DNA of 12,884 nucleotides from positions 1 through 12,884 of the forward strand of contig CAIKRN010000247.1 in NCBI GenBank assembly GCA_903829855.1, read 5' to 3'. Positions 1-6,878 of this stretch are shown here, piece by piece. The stretch is from an uncultured Opitutia bacterium. Lineage in GTDB: Bacteria > Verrucomicrobiota > Verrucomicrobiia > Opitutales > UBA953. The position numbers and the translations under genes are program-made. Positions within the stretch are counted from its first letter, which is position 1; each line of letters opens with the position of its first letter. The notes beneath the pieces were generated by a model. That model was given only the letters and a program-made list of their open reading frames with translations. It was not told where the DNA came from and did no database searches.

Positions 1-1376
1 GAACCCGCACCATAACCCACCCAAACGCGGCCAGACCAACCGCCCTCCGTTGCCAGCGCCCAGGTCGAACGGCGGAATGGCGCCCGATCATCCGAGCCCG
101 TCGCCTTGAAGGCGGAGACCTTTGATTCATATTTATTCCCCAGTGACTTCAGGTCGACGGTGAACAATAAAGCCAGGGCGGCGAAAATAAGTGCGAAGAG
201 GGTGACGATGGTGATTTCTCGCACCGAATTACGCGAGCTGGTGAAGCCGATGAAATAGGCCGACGGCACCGACACCAACCCGAGGGCGAGCACGACCCCA
301 GCGGCACCCATGCTATTAGTGAGCGCGACAATTAAAGCCAAGAAGAGTGCGAGGAACGCACTGACCAAATGGGGGCCGCCCCGCAGCGCATTGTCCCCAG
401 CGCGGCGGATGTGCCAGCAGGTCAACGCGAGGGCGATAGCCGCATTCAAGTACAGATAAATTCCGGCGTGGTTATGATTAATAAACGGTCCGAAGCACGT
501 CGTGTTGTAGGGAACGGGAAAGCCGAGAATCGTGCCATCTGAGTATTGATTGAAAAATCCGCCGAGCCCATGGGCACAGGCGGCTAGCACCGTGATCCAA
601 CCTAAAATCACGTATCCACGACGGCGACGCAGTCCACAGCGTAGGGCGCAAAAAAGCAGCCACGGGGCACCGATGATCATCATTAATCGCCAAGCGTTCA
701 TCGGTAGCCGCCAGGCGTTCATCTGGAGTTGCGTGGCGTTCGCTTGTAGCTCCGTCGATAGATTCTGCGTGAACGGTGCCTCCAGTCCGGAGGGGAGCCA
801 GGAGACATGCGCCAGCGGGCGGATGTCATACGAGCCCGGTTCAATGCCGGCAATACCTTGCTTGGCCCAGAAGGCCTCGCGATCCACGGCCACGCCCCAG
901 GCATTAAAATCTTGGACCGCAAAATAGGCGAACAGTGCTAAGCCAGCCCAAAAAGGAATCAGGCGGAAAAGGTCCCGGCGGCAGTTCTCCGCTGGTCGCG
1001 AGCGCAAGTCTCCCGAAAGCAGAAAAAGGGCCAGCCCCGTGCCGATGAACGCGGCGAGCGGGAACGCTAGATAATCAAGCCAGCGTGAAGAGAGTATTTC
1101 CGCCCCCGCAGCCGACGCGCCAAAAAATCCCAGGATAATCCCAAAGAACCACCCCACCAGCGCTCCGCGCTGCGCGCCTAGGCTCCCCACCGCGGCAAGT
1201 AAGGCGGCGGTCGCGAAGCCTAAGCCAGCCGCCACGGTCCATAAGACCACGCCTGCCCAGCCGAGTGGCGCAAGCACGAGCACGATACCCGCAAGCGACA
1301 GCACCGCGATCTCGCGACGCGTCAACGGCGGACGCGTGCGGCGAGCTTTGTCGATTTCGCGAGGGTCAAAATTCAT
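1..1376 (-). CDS. O-antigen ligase/polymerase-like polytopic membrane protein (Wzy_C/WaaL type), partial
   Basis: The reading frame starts at the ATG at 1376-1374 and stays open for 458 codons to the window edge, so the C-terminus is missing. About 11 hydrophobic segments are visible (roughly residues 23-45, 47-63, 70-92, 100-121, 137-154, 231-247, 255-272, 303-320, 336-353, 356-377, 388-406). Between the fifth and sixth is a soluble stretch of about 75 residues. Residues 297-310 (GPFINHNHAGIYLY) match the Asn-His signature of Wzy_C/O-antigen ligase proteins. A later GWSGRVWVGYGAG stretch resembles the periplasmic loop of that family. The family acts in the inner membrane, joining or polymerising undecaprenyl-linked glycans. 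It is the last visible gene of the KDO/fucose operon, 19 bp after kdsD, which fits polysaccharide assembly. Residues 219-232 hold a tandem heptapeptide (MNAWRLP, MNAWRLM). Ligase and polymerase cannot be told apart here. Confidence 0.75.
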   Translation of the reverse strand, partial: MNFDPREIDKARRTRPPLTRREIAVLSLAGIVLVLAPLGWAGVVLWTVAAGLGFATAALLAAVGSLGAQRGALVGWFFGIILGFFGASAAGAEILSSRWLDYLAFPLAAFIGTGLALFLLSGDLRSRPAENCRRDLFRLIPFWAGLALFAYFAVQDFNAWGVAVDREAFWAKQGIAGIEPGSYDIRPLAHVSWLPSGLEAPFTQNLSTELQANATQLQMNAWRLPMNAWRLMMIIGAPWLLFCALRCGLRRRRGYVILGWITVLAACAHGLGGFFNQYSDGTILGFPVPYNTTCFGPFINHNHAGIYLYLNAAIALALTCWHIRRAGDNALRGGPHLVSAFLALFLALIVALTNSMGAAGVVLALGLVSVPSAYFIGFTSSRNSVREITIVTLFALIFAALALLFTVDLKSLGNKYESKVSAFKATGSDDRAPFRRSTWALATEGGWSGRVWVGYGAG

Positions 1377-1395
1377 AAGCGGAGGGCAAGGAGGG

Positions 1396-2370
1396 CTAGA
1401 CGATGCCCGCCTGATAAATATCGTGAATGCGGATAAGCCCGAGGCAGCGATGCGTCACCGGATCCGTCACGGGCAACACGGCGATTTGCGAAGGGCGGTC
1501 TTCCATGATGCGGGCGGCCTCACCCAAGGACATGGGGGCATGGGCCCGCACCGGATTAGCCGTCATGATATCGGCAGTCTTGGCCGTGTTGATATCGATG
1601 CCGCGACCAAGCGCGCGACGGAGGTCGCCGTCGGTGATGAGCCCAGCCAATGCACCATCGGCAGCTAGGATACAAGCGGCTCCGTGCGGGTGGCGCGTCA
1701 TGGCGATGACCGTGTCACGCAGGAGGTCCGTCGGCTTGGCGCAGGCGCAGCGCTCGAGGGGCTGCATAGCCTCGCCGACCGTGAGGGCCAGATTGCGGCC
1801 GAGCTGACCCGCAGGATGGAAGCGGGCGAAATCTGCCGGCCCAAACCCGCGCTTGGTCATTAACGCAGCGGCCAAGGCATCCCCCATCGCAAGCGTGAGC
1901 AACGCCGAAGTAGTCGGGGCGAGGCCGAGCGGATCGGCCTCTGGGCGGGCGCCGATGTCGAGGATGATGTCCGCCTGCGTCGCCAGGGGGGACTGAGTAT
2001 GGCCGACAATCGCGATGAGCGGCGACCGGAACGAACGGAGCGTCGGGATCAGCCGTACTAATTCGGCGGTGGTGCCAGAGCGGGAAATTAACACGACTGG
2101 GTCGCCAGCCTGCAGGATGCCGAGATCGCCGTGCACGGCATCGGCCGCATGCAGGAAGATGGCGGGCGTGCCAGTACTGCAAAGCGTGGCGGCCACTTTC
2201 TGTCCGATGAGGCCAGATTTACCGACGCCGCAGATGACGACCTTACCCGGGTGACCCGCGATGAGGTCGACGGCTTTCGTGAAGGAGCCATCAATTCGAG
2301 TGGCTAGTTCGGCGAGCGCCTCGGCCTCGGCGTGAAGCAAAGCCCGGGCTGCGTGGAGGGGAGTATTCAT
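1396..2370 (-). CDS. kdsD: D-arabinose-5-phosphate isomerase (KdsD/KpsF/GutQ family)
   Basis: This cytosolic enzyme interconverts D-ribulose 5-phosphate and D-arabinose 5-phosphate, the first step of KDO synthesis. The protein has 324 residues, against about 328 in E. coli KdsD. The SIS domain covers about residues 38-175 with the motif GVGKSGLIGQK at 48-58 and SRSGTTAE at 96-103. Two CBS domains follow at about 205-255 and 265-324. The four catalytic residues of E. coli KdsD (Lys59, Glu111, Glu152, His193) have exact counterparts at Lys51, Glu103, Glu144 and His185, all offset by 8, so the enzyme should be active. It lies 26 bp after kdsB and 19 bp before the O-antigen ligase-like gene. No Shine-Dalgarno is visible; the ATG follows a C- and T-rich stretch. 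Confidence 0.95.
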   Translation of the reverse strand: MNTPLHAARALLHAEAEALAELATRIDGSFTKAVDLIAGHPGKVVICGVGKSGLIGQKVAATLCSTGTPAIFLHAADAVHGDLGILQAGDPVVLISRSGTTAELVRLIPTLRSFRSPLIAIVGHTQSPLATQADIILDIGARPEADPLGLAPTTSALLTLAMGDALAAALMTKRGFGPADFARFHPAGQLGRNLALTVGEAMQPLERCACAKPTDLLRDTVIAMTRHPHGAACILAADGALAGLITDGDLRRALGRGIDINTAKTADIMTANPVRAHAPMSLGEAARIMEDRPSQIAVLPVTDPVTHRCLGLIRIHDIYQAGIV

Positions 2371-2396
2371 AGTATAAATGGGAAAACGGGGAAAGC

Positions 2397-3134
2397 CTAC
2401 GCCAACAGGGCGCGGGCAGCCGCCAGGTCCTCGGCGGTATCAATGGCGACAGGGTGGTAATCTGTGACGACCGTCTGGAAGGTGATCCCGTGAGCGAGAA
2501 AGCGGAGTTGCTCTAATGACTCACAGGCCTCGAGTTCCGTCGGGGCAAGTTGGGCGTAGTTTGCCAGCGTCGCGCGATCATAGCCATAGACGCCGATGTG
2601 TGCCCAATAATCGCGACGCTTAACCCATTCCGCAGCGTCGATGCCACGGAGGTGTGGCACGGGGCTGCGCGAGAAATATAAAGCCTCCCCATTTTCAGCG
2701 CGGACTACCTTGACCACCGACGTCGCCTGCAGGCGCTCCGCCGAGTGAATCTTAGCAACGGCGGTAACCAAGCGGCACTTCGTCTCCTTCCACCGAGAGA
2801 TAAGGTCATCCAACAAGGCGGGCTGGATAAAGGGCTCATCGCCTTGGACGTTGAGAAAGAATTCACCGGGAAGGTGATCAATGATGCTCGCCATGCGAGC
2901 GGTGCCCGATGGGCAATCTGGAGAAGTCATCAACACTTCGGCACCAAAGCCCCGGGCGACGCCGGCGACTTCATCGGAGTCGGTGAGCAAGATGACCCGA
3001 TCCGCTTGGCGGACGCGCTTCGCCTGCTCCCAGGCGTGCTGGACAACGGGCTTGCCGCCCAGATCGAGCAACACCTTGCGGGGCAGCCGAGTCGAAGCGA
3101 TACGGGCCGGGATACAGAGGGTAACGGAGGACAT
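2397..3134 (-). CDS. kdsB: 3-deoxy-manno-octulosonate cytidylyltransferase (CMP-KDO synthetase)
   Basis: KdsB activates KDO with CTP to CMP-KDO for transfer to lipid A in the cytosol. The protein has 245 residues, close to the 248 of E. coli KdsB. N-terminal IPARIASTRLPRKVL (residues 8-22) is the nucleotide-binding signature. NVQGDEP (95-101) carries the metal-binding aspartate, and a YFSRSPVP stretch follows at mid-protein. The frame extends upstream to 3242, but those 36 codons have no family counterpart and overlap fcl, so I chose the ATG at 3134, where the protein begins MSSVTLCIPAR. The gene sits between fcl (71 bp upstream) and kdsD, its pathway partner. kdsA and kdsC are not in the window. 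No Shine-Dalgarno is seen before the start. Confidence 0.95.
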   Translation of the reverse strand: MSSVTLCIPARIASTRLPRKVLLDLGGKPVVQHAWEQAKRVRQADRVILLTDSDEVAGVARGFGAEVLMTSPDCPSGTARMASIIDHLPGEFFLNVQGDEPFIQPALLDDLISRWKETKCRLVTAVAKIHSAERLQATSVVKVVRAENGEALYFSRSPVPHLRGIDAAEWVKRRDYWAHIGVYGYDRATLANYAQLAPTELEACESLEQLRFLAHGITFQTVVTDYHPVAIDTAEDLAAARALLA

Positions 3135-3205
3135 GGGATTAAAATAGGGGCACGCGGGCAAGGGGAGATATAAATGAGAGGCTGAGCCTCGGGGCCTCCC
3201 AGGTC

Positions 3206-4147
3206 TCACTTCCGCGCTTCGGCGGCATGGGCTAGATACCACTGGTAGGCGCCCCGAATGCCTTCGGCCATCGTGATACGATGCTTCCAGCCCAATGCGT
3301 GAATACGCGAGACATCCATGAGCTTACGCGGCGTGCCGTCCGGCATCGCTGCATCAAACTCGATGCGGCCGGTGAAGCCGACGGCGGCGGCCACGAGTGC
3401 GGAGAGTTCACGAATGGAAAGTTCCTCGCCGGAACCGACATTAATATGACCCGGCTGGGAGTAACGTTCCATCAGCCCGAGGCAGGCTTCGGCCAAGTCG
3501 TCGGCGTGTAGGAATTCGCGAAGCGGTGTGCCCGTACCCCAGAGTCGCAGGGTCGCGTCTCCGCGTAACTTCGCCTCGTGCATCTTCCGAATCATCGCGG
3601 GAAGGACGTGGGAGTTTTCGAGCGAGAAGTTATCGCCGGTGCCGTACAGATTACAGGGCATCGCACTAATGAAGTCGCAGCCATACTGCGCCCGGGCGTG
3701 ATCGCAAAGTTTGATGCCGGCGATTTTGGCGATGGCGTAAGCTTCGTTAGTGACCTCAAGCGGGCCCGTGAGCAGGGAGTCTTCGCGAATCGGCTGCGGG
3801 GCAAGTTTTGGATAGATACAACTCGAGCCGAGGAACAGGAGTTTGCGGACGCCGGCCTGACGGGAACCCTCGATGACATTCGCCGCCATCACGAGGTTGT
3901 CGTAAAGGAAATCATAAGGTGCCGTGGAGTTGGCCTTGATGCCACCGACGCGCGCGGCGGCCATCACGACGAAGGTCGGGGCTTCGGCGGCAAGAAACGA
4001 TCGGGTCGCGGCGCCGTCTCGTAAATCGAGTTCCGCCGAAGTGCGGGTAACGATGGCCGTATGGCCCGCGGCGCGGAGTGCTCGGACGATAGCCGATCCG
4101 ACCATCCCGCGGTGGCCTGCGACATAAATTTTGGAACCAGGATCCAT
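3206..4147 (-). CDS. fcl: GDP-L-fucose synthase (GDP-4-keto-6-deoxymannose epimerase/reductase)
   Basis: This enzyme epimerises and reduces GDP-4-keto-6-deoxy-D-mannose to GDP-L-fucose using NADPH. It is a 313-residue short-chain dehydrogenase of the extended type. The Rossmann motif is GHRGMVG (11-17). The active site GSSCIYPK contains Ser108 and Cys110, the YxxxK pair is Tyr137/Lys141, and His180 follows. These correspond, with an offset of one, to Ser107, Cys109, Tyr136, Lys140 and His179 of the E. coli enzyme. An upstream in-frame extension (to 4234) overlaps gmd and lacks homology-like sequence. The chosen ATG overlaps the gmd stop by one base (TAATG), which suggests translational coupling. 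fcl and gmd catalyse consecutive steps. Confidence 0.95.
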   Translation of the reverse strand: MDPGSKIYVAGHRGMVGSAIVRALRAAGHTAIVTRTSAELDLRDGAATRSFLAAEAPTFVVMAAARVGGIKANSTAPYDFLYDNLVMAANVIEGSRQAGVRKLLFLGSSCIYPKLAPQPIREDSLLTGPLEVTNEAYAIAKIAGIKLCDHARAQYGCDFISAMPCNLYGTGDNFSLENSHVLPAMIRKMHEAKLRGDATLRLWGTGTPLREFLHADDLAEACLGLMERYSQPGHINVGSGEELSIRELSALVAAAVGFTGRIEFDAAMPDGTPRKLMDVSRIHALGWKHRITMAEGIRGAYQWYLAHAAEARK

Positions 4148-5208
4148 TAGCGATTCTCGTGAGCGACTTTCTTGAGGTCGTGATCGACCATCTTTTGCAC
4201 CAACTGCTCGAAGGAGGTCTGCTGCGGATTCCAACCTAGTTCGCGAACGGCCTTCGCGGGGTTGCCCAGCAGCTGCTCGACCTCCGTCGGGCGGAAGTAG
4301 CGAGGGTCGACCGCGACGAGCGCCTTGCCCGACTTCCGATCGACACCCTTCTCATCGACTCCCGTGCCCTGCCAGTCGAGCTCGATGCCCGCGCGGCGGA
4401 AGGCGTGGGTACAGAATTCACGCACCGTATACATCTTCCCGGTGGCGATAACGAAATCGTCAGGCTGCTTATGCTGCAAGATGAGCCACATACACTGCAC
4501 GAAATCCGGGGCATAGCCCCAGTCGCGCTGCGCTGAGAGATTGCCTAGGAACAAGCAGTTCTGGCGGCCGTGAATGATGTTAGCGACCGCGAGGCTGATC
4601 TTGCGAGTCACGAAGGTCTCGCCGCGCCGCTCCGACTCGTGGTTGAATAAAATACCGTTGGACGCAAAGATGCCGTAAGCCTCGCGATAGTTGCGGGTAA
4701 TCCAGTAGGCATAAATTTTCGCGACCCCGTAAGGGCTGCGCGGATAGAAAGGGGTCGTCTCCGACTGTGGAACTTCCATCACCTTACCGAAGAGTTCGGA
4801 GGTCGAAGCTTGGTAAATGCGGACTTTCTTTTCCATCTTCAGGATACGAACTGCCTCGAGGAGGCGGAGCGTGCCCACCCCGTCCGTATCGGCGGTGTAC
4901 TCTGGGATTTCAAAGGACACCTTCACGTGGGACATCGCGCCGAGATTATAGATCTCGTCGGGCTGGATTTCGCCAATCAACCGGATGAGGTTAGTGCTGT
5001 CCGTGAGGTCGCCGTAGTGGAGTGAGATTTTCTTCACATGGATATCGCGAACCAGATCCTCCATATAGAGGTGCTCGATCCGTTCCGTATTGAAAGAGGA
5101 TGAGCGACGGATGACGCCGTGGACCTCGTAGCCCTTCGAGAGAAGGAACTCGGCGAGGTAGGATCCGTCTTGTCCGGTGATGCCGGTGATGAGAGCGCGT
5201 TTTTTCAT
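4147..5208 (-). CDS. gmd: GDP-mannose 4,6-dehydratase
   Basis: Gmd converts GDP-D-mannose to GDP-4-keto-6-deoxy-D-mannose, the precursor of GDP-L-fucose and other deoxysugars. The protein has 353 residues. The NADP-binding motif GITGQDGSYL lies at 9-18. The catalytic set Thr136, Glu138, Tyr160 and Lys164 is intact; E. coli Gmd uses Thr132, Glu134, Tyr156 and Lys160. The RSPYGVAK and FNHESERRGETFVTRK stretches are typical of bacterial Gmd. A longer frame begins at 5295, but its first 29 codons are Pro/Ser-rich and overlap the preceding gene, so the ATG at 5208 (MKKRALITGITGQ) was chosen. It lies 16 bp after the nucleotidyltransferase gene and overlaps fcl by one base. Confidence 0.96.
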   Translation of the reverse strand: MKKRALITGITGQDGSYLAEFLLSKGYEVHGVIRRSSSFNTERIEHLYMEDLVRDIHVKKISLHYGDLTDSTNLIRLIGEIQPDEIYNLGAMSHVKVSFEIPEYTADTDGVGTLRLLEAVRILKMEKKVRIYQASTSELFGKVMEVPQSETTPFYPRSPYGVAKIYAYWITRNYREAYGIFASNGILFNHESERRGETFVTRKISLAVANIIHGRQNCLFLGNLSAQRDWGYAPDFVQCMWLILQHKQPDDFVIATGKMYTVREFCTHAFRRAGIELDWQGTGVDEKGVDRKSGKALVAVDPRYFRPTEVEQLLGNPAKAVRELGWNPQQTSFEQLVQKMVDHDLKKVAHENR

Positions 5209-5224
5209 AGGGAAAAGGGGTGAC

Positions 5225-5662
5225 TTAGGCGACGGGGGGCTTGGCTTGGGCGATGATGCGGGAGCTGCTGTCAATCTTGGCGCCCAGACCTTCAATCAGC
5301 ATGGCGCCATGTTTTTGGAGGACTGTCATTTCTGGGATGTTGCCCGCGTTACGGTCGCCGCCTTTACAGAAGACGGCCTCGTGTCCAAGCGCCTTCGCTT
5401 CGCCTATGAGTTTTTCGAGCGTCGCACAGACTGACCCATCGGCATCAATGGCTAGCACCGCCCGGTCGACAACCCGGAGGGCGGCGGTCACCGCGAGGCG
5501 GGTGTCTTGGTCAATGAAGGCCTTCCCTTTCTTAAGAGCCGCCTGGGCATCGTTATTGACGATGACCCAGAGCACATCGCCCTGGGCGCGGGAAAGGTCG
5601 AGCAGTTCCAGATGCCCGCGATGCATGGGGTCGAAATAACCGCTAGTGATGGCGATGCGCAT
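5225..5662 (-). CDS. Cytidylyltransferase-like nucleotidyltransferase (HIGH superfamily), first gene of the envelope-sugar operon
   Basis: The protein has 145 residues and belongs to the class of TagD (glycerol-3-phosphate cytidylyltransferase) and the HldE C-terminal domain (heptose-1-phosphate adenylyltransferase). These enzymes transfer a nucleotidyl group from CTP or ATP to a phosphorylated alcohol or sugar. The N-terminal motif SGYFDPMHRGHLELL (residues 7-21) contains the HxGH signature (His14, His17). GGDR lies at 101-104. A Ser/Arg stretch, SSSRII (132-137), takes the place of the usual ISSTRIR-like motif. No kinase domain is fused. Its place 16 bp before gmd links it to surface polysaccharide, perhaps activation of heptose, glycerol or another decoration. 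The substrate cannot be read from the sequence. No Shine-Dalgarno is visible, and the ATG lies 22 bp downstream of a long inverted repeat. Confidence 0.8.
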   Translation of the reverse strand: MRIAITSGYFDPMHRGHLELLDLSRAQGDVLWVIVNNDAQAALKKGKAFIDQDTRLAVTAALRVVDRAVLAIDADGSVCATLEKLIGEAKALGHEAVFCKGGDRNAGNIPEMTVLQKHGAMLIEGLGAKIDSSSRIIAQAKPPVA

Positions 5663-5684
5663 GAGTCAAAAAGGTATTAGCGGT

Positions 5685-5791
5685 TGGCGGTAAGCGGTTA
5701 GGAAAACGCATGCCACGGCGAGGCTTGGGATTTATGAGGCCGTGAAATATTGGTTCGGGTTTCGGTTGTTTGTCCTAACCGCTTACCGCCA
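5685..5791. repeat. 107-bp element bounded by 19-bp perfect inverted repeats made of GCGGT-type heptamers
   Basis: The left arm at 5685-5703 (TGGCGGTAAGCGGTTAGGA) is the exact reverse complement of 5773-5791, with 69 bp between. The left arm is part of three tandem heptamers, AGCGGTT, GGCGGTA and AGCGGTT, at 5679-5699. The right arm carries the complementary units AACCGCT and TACCGCC at 5777-5790. A smaller nested inverted repeat (CACGGC 5714-5719, GCCGTG 5739-5744) lies inside. The element sits in the leader of the sugar operon, 22 bp before the first ATG. It could be a REP- or MITE-like repeat, or a transcript structure controlling the operon. Confidence 0.8.
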
Positions 5792-5892
5792 CCACCTGTT
5801 TGTTAGCTACCCGGGCAGGCTACCGCCCGTGAAGGCGATTTTGCCTACACGCAGCGGAATAAGACTGTCACCGGCTGGGCCGGCAAAATGGG

Positions 5893-6417
5893 TCAGCTCC
5901 CCGCTGGTGGGGGAAGCAGAAGCGGAAAGAGTTCGAGGGCCCGAGTATTCCATCGGTTAAGCCGACCGAGCCTTTCGATTACTTCCGGGGAGGCATCCTT
6001 CTTTTGAGCTGCCTCGAGGATGCGCTGAAGTGAAGGCTGGGCTAACTCTAAGGCTGGGAGCACTTGGCTACGCAAAAGCGTCACCAATGATGCTGCTAGG
6101 GACGGCGTGGGTTGCCAACGCTCACGGCGGGCACCCTTGACCTTGACCGAGAGGATCATCTCGTGGTCACGAAGGAACTTAAGTCCCTGACTGACAGAGC
6201 CTTTGCTCATCCCTAATCGCCCTTGAATTTGATCAAAATCCATCGGGCCTGAGGCGGCATAAAGGAGAGAATAGATTTCCGCGACGGAACGCGGCACCCC
6301 CAAAATCCCAGCCATCCGAACAAAGAAATCCGCCAGCTCGATCTCGTGAGGCTGGAGGGGCTCAAATGAGGGGCGGCTAGTGCGCCGGCCGGCAGTCTTT
6401 TCTGAAGGTGGCTTCAT
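5893..6417 (-). CDS. GbsR/MarR-type winged-helix transcriptional regulator
   Basis: The protein has 174 residues from the ATG at 6417. Residues 42-103 form a winged helix-turn-helix: VPRSVAEIYSLLYAASGPMDFDQIQ, then the recognition-helix region LGMSKGSVSQGLKFLRDHEMI, then a wing with VKVKGARRERWQP. A largely helical C-terminal part (105-174) probably dimerises. Size and pattern resemble the GbsR group of MarR-like regulators found in many phyla. No ligand can be inferred. An alternative start at 6459 adds 14 residues; the promoter-like hexamers at 6451-6479 would place transcription start near 6444 and so favour 6417. It stands between the sugar-operon leader and tRNA-Glu on the same strand and might control the sugar operon, which is only a positional argument. 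Confidence 0.78.
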   Translation of the reverse strand: MKPPSEKTAGRRTSRPSFEPLQPHEIELADFFVRMAGILGVPRSVAEIYSLLYAASGPMDFDQIQGRLGMSKGSVSQGLKFLRDHEMILSVKVKGARRERWQPTPSLAASLVTLLRSQVLPALELAQPSLQRILEAAQKKDASPEVIERLGRLNRWNTRALELFPLLLPPPAGS

Positions 6418-6427
6418 GGAAACAGGG

Positions 6428-6437
6428 ACCCCGGGGT
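6428..6437. promoter_or_regulatory. 10-bp palindrome ahead of the regulator gene, possible autoregulatory site
   Basis: ACCCCGGGGT is a perfect palindrome 10 bp before the chosen ATG of the GbsR-like gene. A second CCCCGGGG core lies at 6500-6507, 71 bp away centre to centre. Symmetric sites at such positions are common for dimeric winged-helix regulators acting on their own gene, but such short GC-rich palindromes can also occur by chance. Confidence 0.25.
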
Positions 6438-6450
6438 AGGGACCGCCCAG

Positions 6451-6479
6451 ACAATTCAATAATTTTTGAACTATGGCAA
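6451..6479 (-). promoter_or_regulatory. Possible sigma70-type promoter of the GbsR-like gene
   Basis: On the minus strand TTGCCA (6479-6474) is followed after 17 bp by AATTGT (6456-6451). The -10 match is weak (3 of 6 to TATAAT), but the surrounding stretch is the most AT-rich in this intergenic region. Transcription would start near 6444, about 27 bp before the ATG at 6417. Confidence 0.3.
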
Positions 6480-6522
6480 GGGGTAATTACTGGGCCCTCC
6501 CCCGGGGGGGATAAGCTTAAAG

Positions 6523-6622
6523 ACTTCCACCTGGCGCCCCCTTGGGGATTCGAACCCCAGTTACCTCAGTGAAAACGAGGTGTCCTGGACCGGGCTAGAC
6601 GAAGGGGGCGGTCGGTGGAAGT
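6523..6622. repeat. 9-bp inverted repeat flanking tRNA-Glu
   Basis: ACTTCCACC at 6523-6531 is the exact reverse complement of GGTGGAAGT at 6614-6622. One arm directly abuts the CCA end and the other lies four bases from the 5' end of the tRNA. In the precursor these arms would extend the acceptor stem, apart from a small asymmetric internal loop. Confidence 0.75.
6532..6609 (-). tRNA. tRNA-Glu (anticodon TTC), CCA encoded
   Basis: Read on the minus strand, the molecule starts GCCCCCTTCGTCTAG and ends with discriminator G and an encoded CCA. The acceptor stem GCCCCCT pairs with AGGGGGC (7 bp). The anticodon stem CCTCG/TGAGG (last pair G-U) closes the loop TTTTCAC, giving anticodon TTC for glutamate. 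The T arm TGGGG-TTCGAAT-CCCCA is perfect. The layout closely follows bacterial tRNA-Glu. The gene lies downstream of a small membrane-protein gene on the same strand with an 87-bp gap and may be co-transcribed with it. A 9-bp inverted repeat encloses it. Confidence 0.96.
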
Positions 6623-6696
6623 GCGGAACTTAATAACGAACCCCCGCTGGTCAAGATTTTTGGAAAACCTGATGCTGGGCCTGCAAACAGGGGGAG

Positions 6697-6870
6697 TTAG
6701 CGCCCAAACAGGCTTTGATCGACGTACGGGTTGTTGGATTTCCCCTCCGACTTCTTGGCCCCGTTCTTTGCCAACACCGCCCCACCCCACCAGGCCGTGC
6801 CAATGAATATCAGTAGAAACAATAAGAGTCCCCAGCGATTGGTCGGCTTGGTTGAATGAGTCTCACGCAT
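6697..6870 (-). CDS. Small single-pass membrane protein of 57 residues, unknown function
   Basis: The frame from ATG 6870-6868 to TAA 6699-6697 encodes 57 residues. A short polar N-terminus with basic residues (MRETHSTKPTNR) is followed by one hydrophobic helix (residues 13-34, WGLLLFLLIFIGTAWWGGAV). After that comes a polar, Lys-rich tail ending NNPYVDQSLFGR. This layout, and a good promoter just before the start, support a real gene rather than a chance frame. Family unknown. The topology suggests an inner-membrane anchor with a short soluble tail. It is divergent from the response regulator gene and lies 87 bp before tRNA-Glu on the same strand. It could also be a lightly constrained leader peptide gene. 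Confidence 0.65.
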   Translation of the reverse strand: MRETHSTKPTNRWGLLLFLLIFIGTAWWGGAVLAKNGAKKSEGKSNNPYVDQSLFGR

Positions 6871-6878
6871 ACAGCCCT

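Noticed and set aside
550..927. Open frame of 125 codons on the plus strand
   Set aside because: It lies antisense to the O-antigen ligase-like gene, whose frame is open for 458 codons with membrane helices and family motifs; the plus-strand product shows no domain pattern.
5838..5889. 8-bp inverted repeat ATTTTGCC / GGCAAAAT after the regulator stop
   Set aside because: Short, with a 36-base loop and no T-run, so it is not a convincing terminator or operator.
6566..6790. Minus-strand frame of 74 codons
   Set aside because: It runs through part of tRNA-Glu and lies out of frame with the better supported small membrane gene; its product is Gly/Arg-rich without pattern.
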